Assembly: GCA_024408695.1 (NCBI GenBank)
Contig: JAKSUU010000013.1
Location: 1-12,230 of the forward strand
DNA length: 12,230 nucleotides
Origin: Coriobacteriales bacterium
GTDB taxonomy: Bacteria > Actinomycetota > Coriobacteriia > Coriobacteriales > QAMH01
Direction of reading: 5' to 3'
Both the position numbers and the translations under genes were made by a program. Position 1 is the stretch's first letter. Every line of letters starts with the position of its first letter. The notes below the pieces were generated by a model. It was not told the origin of the DNA and made no database searches. It was given only the letters and a program-made list of their open reading frames with translations. Of this stretch, positions 7,738-12,230 are shown one piece after another.

Positions 7738-9030
7738 AGTCAAAACAAAATAAGTGATAGTTAAAGCTATTATTACAACTATTAGTGCATACATTGCAAT
7801 GTTTAGTATTGGATGATTTTTAAGAGGTCCCATAATAAATTCGTTGCTAGAAATTTTTACTAAAAAAATAAGAATGACTGGCAATAAAATTCCACTAACA
7901 AACTGGGCAAATAACATTATTTGAACAAGATTCACATTTGGAATTAAAGAAATAGCAACACCAAAGATTATTATGAAAGTATACATAGATTTAAAAATTG
8001 GAGCATCTTTAAACTTGGTGTCGACTCCCCTTTCCCATCCAAAAGCTTCACAAATCGCAGATGAGCCAACAAGTGGCAAAACACACGCAGCTAAAAATGA
8101 AGCTGCAACTAAGCCTACACCAAATAATATGCTAGCAAAATTACCAGCAATTGGTTCAAGAGCAATAGCTGCGCTTTCAGCACTTTCAACTTCTATGCCT
8201 TGAGGAAATAAAACTGTTGCAGTTGTAATGATGATTGCTGCTGCCACCATGCATGCAACAATCGAACCAGCAATTACATCTATGCGTTCATATTTAAGTT
8301 CTTCTTTTTCTACACCTTTGTCTACTACATTATTTTGTGTTAAAAATATCATCCAGGGTGCAATTGTAGTACCAATGGTCGCAACAACAAGAGAAACAAA
8401 TTCTGGAGTTCCTATAAAGTGTGGGCAAATAGTATTGAAGCCCACCTCGCTCCAATTTGGACCAGCCATAACAGCAGATATAAGATAAGTTACAAACACA
8501 CAAGAAATTATTAAGAATACTTTTTCGACACGTTTGTAGTTACCACCCATAACAAGCACCCAAACGGCAACGGCAGCAATTGGAACACTTATTAATTTGC
8601 TAACTCCAAAAAGTTGCATACCAGCTGCAATGCCTGCAAACTCAGATAATGTAACACAAAGATTTTCTACAAGAAGAGCAGACATGGCGATTACTGTAGG
8701 TCTTATACCAAAGCGCTCTCTAATATTTGAAGAAAGACCCTTACCTGTAGCAACACCAACGCGTGCGGCACATTCTTGAACTATGATTAACATTATGCAC
8801 ATAATTGGTATAATCCATAGAGTAGCATAGCCAAATTTTGCAGCAATTGTAGAATAAGTCGATATGCCACCAGCATCATTACCTGCCATTGCAGCAATAA
8901 TTCCAGGGCCCAAGGCCGCTAGGATTAAATATATTTTTTTATTTTTAAAACTTGATTTTTGATTAAAATCTACAGAGTTGATTTCGCTTGAATCAAAAAC
9001 TTTGACTTTATTTTCTTTAGATGCAGACAT
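7723..9030 (-). CDS. Nramp-related Mg2+ transporter (NRMT type)
   Basis: A 435-residue polytopic inner-membrane protein of the SLC11/Nramp family, with about 11 hydrophobic segments after a 30-residue hydrophilic N terminus. The metal site differs from Mn/Fe-type MntH. In the first helix the usual DPGN is DAGG (Asp52 kept, Asn replaced by Gly55). In the sixth helix the AxxMPH motif reads TTIAPW, so Ala is Thr221, the metal-binding Met is Ala224, and His is Trp226. Loss of the Met is the mark of the Nramp-related magnesium transporters studied in Clostridium acetobutylicum and Eggerthella lenta, which carry Mg2+ and Mn2+. It follows the CBS/MgtE-N gene by 32 nt on the same strand, which supports Mg2+ as substrate. 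The ATG at 9030 has only a weak, distant AGGA, so translation may depend on the upstream gene. Ion choice is inferred. Confidence 0.9.
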   Translation of the reverse strand: MSASKENKVKVFDSSEINSVDFNQKSSFKNKKIYLILAALGPGIIAAMAGNDAGGISTYSTIAAKFGYATLWIIPIMCIMLIIVQECAARVGVATGKGLSSNIRERFGIRPTVIAMSALLVENLCVTLSEFAGIAAGMQLFGVSKLISVPIAAVAVWVLVMGGNYKRVEKVFLIISCVFVTYLISAVMAGPNWSEVGFNTICPHFIGTPEFVSLVVATIGTTIAPWMIFLTQNNVVDKGVEKEELKYERIDVIAGSIVACMVAAAIIITTATVLFPQGIEVESAESAAIALEPIAGNFASILFGVGLVAASFLAACVLPLVGSSAICEAFGWERGVDTKFKDAPIFKSMYTFIIIFGVAISLIPNVNLVQIMLFAQFVSGILLPVILIFLVKISSNEFIMGPLKNHPILNIAMYALIVVIIALTITYFVLTLLGI

Positions 9031-9062
9031 TTTTAAAATAAAATCCTATTTAAAAAGTGGGA

Positions 9063-10409
9063 TTATTGTTTTGTTAGCATAAAAATTAGAATGGCAATTA
9101 CAACAAGTAAAATAACGGTTACGGTTATAAAGATTGGATTTGCAAATGAGCGTGACTTAATATCTTGATCATGCTCTTCTTCTAAAACTTCCATAGCATC
9201 ATCTACAGTAACGATGCCAAGTAAATATCCACGTTCATCAACTACAGGCATAGCAAGCAAATCATATTTTGAAATCATGTCTGCACACTCTTCTGCATCC
9301 ATATCTGGATCTACTGTAATGAGCTCTTTGTCTTTAATCGAAATATCATCTAAAATTGTATCGTTTTTGCCCATAACAAGTTGTTTTAGATTAACAACGC
9401 CTGTTAAAACGCCATTTTCTGTTGTAGTATAAATATAAACAAGGTTTTCGTCTTCTTCGCGTTCTTCTTTAAGGCGTTTTAGTGCTTCTTCGATTGTAAT
9501 TTCTCCTGGTAGGCTAACAAAATCATTGGTCATAACACCACCAGCACTGTCTTGCTTATAACCAAGCAGACTTTTAATATTATATTGTTCATCAACGCCC
9601 ATCAACTCTAGCAAACGATGCGCTTTTTCATATGGTAAATCGGCAATGATGTCAGCCGCATCGTCAGCGTCCATTTCGTTTAAAACTTCAGCACCTCGTT
9701 TGCTGGTCATATCTTCAATAACATCTGCTTGATATTCATCTTCAAGTTCAGAAATTGCTTCTGCAGCCTGAACATTGTCAAGACGTTCAAATACCATTTG
9801 ACGTTGTTTTGGTCCAAGCTCTTCTAAAATATCTGCTACGTCTGCAGGGTGAAGTTCATCAAGACGTGTGTGGCTTAAAGAAAGTTTAATATCCTTAAAA
9901 TTAGAATCTAATAACTCCATATAATTCCATGCAATAAGGCGCTCATTTAGACTTTTTCCAAATAATTTTAGAACAGCAGATACGGCTTTTTCTAAAGTTT
10001 TAGAAATTGCACGAATAAGTGACGGCGTGCCACAACATGCACCGCTAAGTCTTAAAATATGAGATTCATAAGAAAGGCTGAGGTCGTTTACGCGAACAAC
10101 TTTCATTCCTTGAGTGTCTACAATTTGTTTGTCAAGCAAATCGCGTTTGAGCAATACTTCGTCGTTTTGAATATAACTAAATCTAACATCGTCATGACCA
10201 ACGTTGAGTTTAGCCCCTTCTTCTGTAATTTCACTAATATATTTGCGAGCACTAATCATAAAAGGGGTATTATTAGGCCCTAAAAGCGCAATAGACGTAA
10301 CACGGGGAAAAACTTCTTTTGTGGCAATAGCTAAATCATTAATTTTTCCAACGAGTTTTTCGTTGCAATCATATACTGGTTTATTTAATATTTGACGAAG
10401 ATAAATCAT
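9063..10409 (-). CDS. PRC-barrel / MgtE-N / CBS-pair protein with one C-terminal membrane helix, likely Mg2+ sensor
   Basis: A 448-residue protein built like the cytosolic part of the MgtE magnesium channel but without its pore. Residues 1-120 hold one or two PRC-barrel segments (RQILNKPVYDCNEKLVGKIND). Residues about 180-285 are the acidic MgtE N superhelix (LHPADVADILEELGP, MDADDAADIIADLPYEKA, DSAGGVM). Two CBS motifs follow at about 292-350 and 355-410 (LLAMPVVDERGYLLGIVTVDD). Residues 425-444 form one membrane helix. In MgtE these domains bind Mg2+ and gate the channel. Here the next gene is an NRMT transporter, so a regulatory or accessory role in Mg2+ uptake is likely. I set the start at the ATG at 10409, which has GAGGT 7 nt upstream. 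Reading on to 10481 would add 24 residues encoded in the structured leader, with no support. Confidence 0.88.
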   Translation of the reverse strand: MIYLRQILNKPVYDCNEKLVGKINDLAIATKEVFPRVTSIALLGPNNTPFMISARKYISEITEEGAKLNVGHDDVRFSYIQNDEVLLKRDLLDKQIVDTQGMKVVRVNDLSLSYESHILRLSGACCGTPSLIRAISKTLEKAVSAVLKLFGKSLNERLIAWNYMELLDSNFKDIKLSLSHTRLDELHPADVADILEELGPKQRQMVFERLDNVQAAEAISELEDEYQADVIEDMTSKRGAEVLNEMDADDAADIIADLPYEKAHRLLELMGVDEQYNIKSLLGYKQDSAGGVMTNDFVSLPGEITIEEALKRLKEEREEDENLVYIYTTTENGVLTGVVNLKQLVMGKNDTILDDISIKDKELITVDPDMDAEECADMISKYDLLAMPVVDERGYLLGIVTVDDAMEVLEEEHDQDIKSRSFANPIFITVTVILLVVIAILIFMLTKQ

Positions 10410-10563
10410 AATGCTTACCTCAACATGAAAGCATGCAAATGTTAAATATTTTTCTTGAATTGTTCGGTAGCCTATCTTCAAGCTACCAGTTGAGGAAGCT
10501 AGAAAACAGGCTATCTACTGTGGGGGTGAACCTTCACAATAACCTTTCTTTAATCAAATAACC
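10410..10563 (-). promoter_or_regulatory. Structured 5' leader of the Mg2+ module, candidate cis-regulatory RNA
   Basis: These 154 nt between tRNA-Ser and the CBS gene can form several competing helices in the minus-strand RNA. Helix A pairs 10540-10544 with 10509-10513 and 10535-10539 with 10518-10522. Helix B pairs 10502-10513 with 10468-10479 as 12 consecutive pairs (three are G-U), with a further small stem inside its loop. Helix C pairs 10482-10487 with 10466-10471 as a perfect GGUAGC/GCUACC stem. A and B share 10509-10513, and B and C share 10468-10471, so they exclude each other. Near the start codon, AUGCUU (10429-10434) pairs with AAGCAU (10411-10416) and holds the GAGGU ribosome site in its 12-nt loop. 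I could not match it to the M-box or another known riboswitch by eye. The regulatory role is inference. Confidence 0.5.
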
Positions 10564-10657
10564 TGGCGGAGAGCTGGGGATTCGAACCCCAGATAGGAGT
10601 AATGCTCCTATACACGCTTAGCAGGCGCGCGCCTTCAGCCAACTCGGCCAGCTCTCC
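10564..10657 (-). tRNA. tRNA-Ser (GCU)
   Basis: A complete 94-nt class II tRNA with CCA encoded. The acceptor stem is GGAGAGC (10651-10657) with GCTCTCC (10568-10574), followed by discriminator G and CCA. The anticodon stem CGCGC/GCGTG encloses loop CTGCTAA, giving anticodon GCU, which reads AGC and AGU. The long variable arm is a 7-bp stem ATAGGAG/CTCCTAT, diagnostic for serine, leucine or tyrosine; with GCU it is serine. The T arm is TGGGG-TTCGAAT-CCCCA. No terminator follows it, so the primary transcript may run into the Mg2+ module. Confidence 0.97.
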
Positions 10658-10666
10658 ACAAAATAT

Positions 10667-10695
10667 ATTATATCAAAAATCCATGATTAGTACAA
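10667..10695 (-). promoter_or_regulatory. Sigma-70-type promoter of tRNA-Ser
   Basis: On the minus strand TTGTAC (10690-10695) is followed after exactly 17 nt by a perfect TATAAT (10667-10672). Transcription would start a few bases before the mature tRNA 5' end at 10657. It is the only strong promoter seen upstream of the CBS and Nramp genes and may serve them too. Confidence 0.75.
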
Positions 10696-10760
10696 ATTTT
10701 TCAGTGAAATTTGTCTTGATACTTAGAAGTAAACATTCTGCAAGCTGTTCCATTTAGCTA

Positions 10761-10866
10761 AAAAGACAACCCTACACACTCTGCTCAGACGAAAAATCTT
10801 TTTCTAAATATAAATATTTAGTTGGATTTTTCGTATCGTTCGCAGATATGTGTAGGGTTGTCTTTT
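10761..10866 (-). terminator. Long inverted-repeat hairpin, probable terminator behind the exonuclease III gene
   Basis: A 106-bp near-palindrome. The outer arms 10761-10778 and 10849-10866 are perfect 18-bp inverted repeats (AAAAGACAACCCTACACA and its complement). Inside, 10780-10784 pairs with 10842-10846, 10789-10798 pairs perfectly with 10825-10834, and CTAAATA (10804-10810) pairs with 10815-10821. In the minus-strand RNA the stem ends in a U run (GUCUUUUUAGC), so it should stop transcripts arriving from the exonuclease III gene before the tRNA promoter. The plus-strand reading ends in UUUU and could also terminate. It is much longer than a usual intrinsic terminator; a small repeat element is the alternative. 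No direct repeats flank it. The rest of 10658-10885 holds only the tRNA promoter. Confidence 0.6.
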
Positions 10867-10885
10867 GATAAGTTAAAATAAGCTT

Positions 10886-11641
10886 TTAAATACTTAGTTC
10901 TAAATAAACTGGGCAATGGTCACTGCCATCACAGTCATTAAGGATTTTTGCATCTAATAAATTTTCTTTTAAATTTTCGCTAATCAAAAAGTAGTCAATC
11001 CTCTAACCCACATTGTTAACTCGTGCTTGTCCACGATAACTCCACCAAGAATATGCACCCTCTAAATCGGGGTTTAAATAACGAAAAGTGTCAATGAATC
11101 CAGCATCTAAAAGCTTGCCAAATTTTTCTCTTTCTTGATCACTAAAACCTGCATGACCTATATTTGCCTTTGGGCGAGCTAAATCGATGGGATTATGTGC
11201 AACATTCATATCTCCGCAAATTATTGCACCCTTTTTTTTAGCAAGTCTTTTTAAGTATTTACGAAACTCATCCTCAAATTCACAACGAAAATCTATACGT
11301 TTTAGTTCGTCTTGGGCATTTGGGGTATAAACACATACAAAATAGTAATTATCAAATTCAAGTGTTAGCACACGCCCCTCATCATCAAACTTATCTATAC
11401 CAATACCGTAAAAAACAGCCTTTGGCTCTTGTTTCGAAAAAACTGCCGTGCCACTATATCCCTTTTTTTGTGCATAGTGAAAATAATCGTGATACCCTTG
11501 AATTTCAAAAGGACATTGCCCTTCTTGTAATTTGGTTTCTTGAATCGCAAAAATATCTGCATCAAGCTTATAAAACTTTTCTTCAAAACCCTTTTTTGCA
11601 ACGGCTCTAAGACCATTAACATTCCAAGAAATTGCTTTCAT
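10886..11641 (-). pseudogene. xth: Exodeoxyribonuclease III gene interrupted by an in-frame amber codon
   Basis: The full frame from ATG 11641 to TAA 10886-10888 encodes an ExoIII/AP endonuclease of 251 positions, normal for the family, with one TAG at 11003-11005 (position 213). Before it are MKAISWNVNGLRAV (Asn7), QETK (Glu35), Tyr105 and GDMNVAHNP (Asp144, Asn146). After it the same frame continues RIDYFLIS and GSDHCPVYLEL, holding the last catalytic residues Asp216, Asp241 and His242. The family motif here is NNVGWRIDYF, so the amber stands for the Trp codon TGG, a single base change. Translation stopping at 212 residues would lack the catalytic His and should be inactive. Otherwise the gene looks intact, so the change is recent or a sequencing error. 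The start has AGGA 5 nt upstream and lies 7 nt past the methyltransferase stop. Confidence 0.9.
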
Positions 11642-11648
11642 AGTTTTC

Positions 11649-12230
11649 CTATCTTTTACCAAATAACTCCCAAAAAACTACGGCAGAAGCGTTTGCAACG
11701 TTTAACGAATCGACTCCACGTTGCATTTTTATAGACAAATCTACATCACACATGTCAATAGTTTTTTTCTTTAAACCGCTTCCTTCCGCGCCAAAAAATA
11801 ATGCAAGCTTTTCATCATTTTTGCGCCTAAAATCATTCAAATCGATTGAAGTGTCCGACAAAGTTAGCGATAGAGTTTTAAAGCCATATTTATGAAGCAG
11901 CTCAAATTGATAATTAGGCCAGTCACAAGGCATTTCATCGCTAATTGCCCAAGGAATTTTAAAAACAGCCCCCATTGAAACTCTACATGCACGTCTAAAT
12001 AGTGGGTCACAACAAGTAGGTGACAAAACGATCCCATCTGCACCTAGACCAGCAGCATTTCTAAATATTGACCCAATATTTGTGTGGTTATTTATATCTT
12101 CTAAAATTACAAGGTTTTTTGCGCCTGCTACAACTTCTTCAACACTTTTTGCAGGTGGTCTATGCATTGCACATAAAACTCCCCTATTTAATTTGTAGCC
12201 TGTAAGCTCTTTAAATAGATCTGCTTCTCC
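11649..12230 (-). CDS. SpoU/TrmH-family RNA 2'-O-methyltransferase, 5' end outside the window
   Basis: The frame is open to the window edge, giving the last 193 residues. An internal Met at 12167 is not the start, because the 21 codons before it (GEADLFKELTGYKLNRGVLCA) fit the family. All three SPOUT motifs are present: NHTNIGSIFRNAAGLGAD (48-65) for motif 1, LFFGAEGSGL (144-153) for motif 2, and IKMQRGVDSLNVANASA (167-183) for motif 3. These form the knotted SAM site, and the Asn-Arg of motif 1 marks ribose methylation. The enzyme methylates a ribose 2'-OH in rRNA or tRNA; the exact target cannot be told from this part. It ends in TAG, 7 nt before the exonuclease III start, so the two are probably one operon with coupled translation. 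Confidence 0.92.
   Translation of the reverse strand, partial: GEADLFKELTGYKLNRGVLCAMHRPPAKSVEEVVAGAKNLVILEDINNHTNIGSIFRNAAGLGADGIVLSPTCCDPLFRRACRVSMGAVFKIPWAISDEMPCDWPNYQFELLHKYGFKTLSLTLSDTSIDLNDFRRKNDEKLALFFGAEGSGLKKKTIDMCDVDLSIKMQRGVDSLNVANASAVVFWELFGKR

Noticed and set aside
10410..10563. M-box (ykoK) Mg2+ riboswitch
   Set aside because: The context fits, and GUUAUUGUGAAGGUUC faintly recalls the 5' core, but the conserved GGUGAGGCUCCU and CUGCUGCCC-type elements are not present. I left it as an unassigned leader.
11003..11005. Genetic code change in which TAG encodes an amino acid
   Set aside because: The adjacent methyltransferase ends in TAG at 11649-11651 at its expected C terminus, and no other gene in the window has an internal TAG. 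One codon in one gene is better explained by mutation or error.
11642..11662. Exonuclease III starting at the upstream TTG
   Set aside because: It would overlap the methyltransferase end, and the ATG at 11641 has AGGA at 5 nt and starts with the standard MKAISWNVNG.

Overview
The window is AT-rich bacterial chromosome, densely packed with ordinary genes plus one tRNA. No phage, transposase or CRISPR signal was seen. Gene content points to an anaerobe that ferments amino acids: it has an oxygen-sensitive indolepyruvate:ferredoxin oxidoreductase, a large secreted papain-type protease, and an Nramp-related transporter of the type characterised in Eggerthella lenta and Clostridium. A low-GC member of the Coriobacteriia is my best guess, with Clostridia as the alternative. 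This rests on gene types only, not on a marker gene.

Layout. (1) 9-3671, minus strand: threonine synthase (thrC), followed after 17 nt by a membrane-anchored or secreted C1 cysteine protease. (2) 3756-7737, plus strand: a divergent run with an archaeal-type phosphoglycerate-mutase-like protein (probably the missing homoserine kinase), iorA, iorB and a small cysteine-rich protein. (3) 7723-10695, minus strand: from a good sigma-70-type promoter come tRNA-Ser(GCU), a structured 154-nt leader, a PRC/MgtE-N/CBS protein with no transport pore, and an NRMT-type Nramp transporter. This transporter converges on the cysteine-rich gene with a 15-nt overlap. (4) 10761-10866: a long near-palindromic hairpin, likely a terminator. 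(5) 10886-12230, minus strand: a SpoU/TrmH-family RNA methyltransferase (5' end outside the window) and an exonuclease III gene split by an in-frame amber codon.

How the genes fit together. ThrC and the divergent PGM-like protein would complete homoserine to threonine. IorA and IorB oxidatively decarboxylate aryl-pyruvates from aromatic amino acid breakdown and reduce ferredoxin; the protease could supply amino acids. The CBS protein and the NRMT transporter look like a two-gene Mg2+ uptake module in which the sensor domains of MgtE sit beside an unrelated pore. The leader in front of them could fold in mutually exclusive ways and is the best candidate here for an undescribed regulatory element. 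The most clear-cut anomaly is the single TAG codon that replaces the conserved Trp of the GWRIDY motif in exonuclease III.
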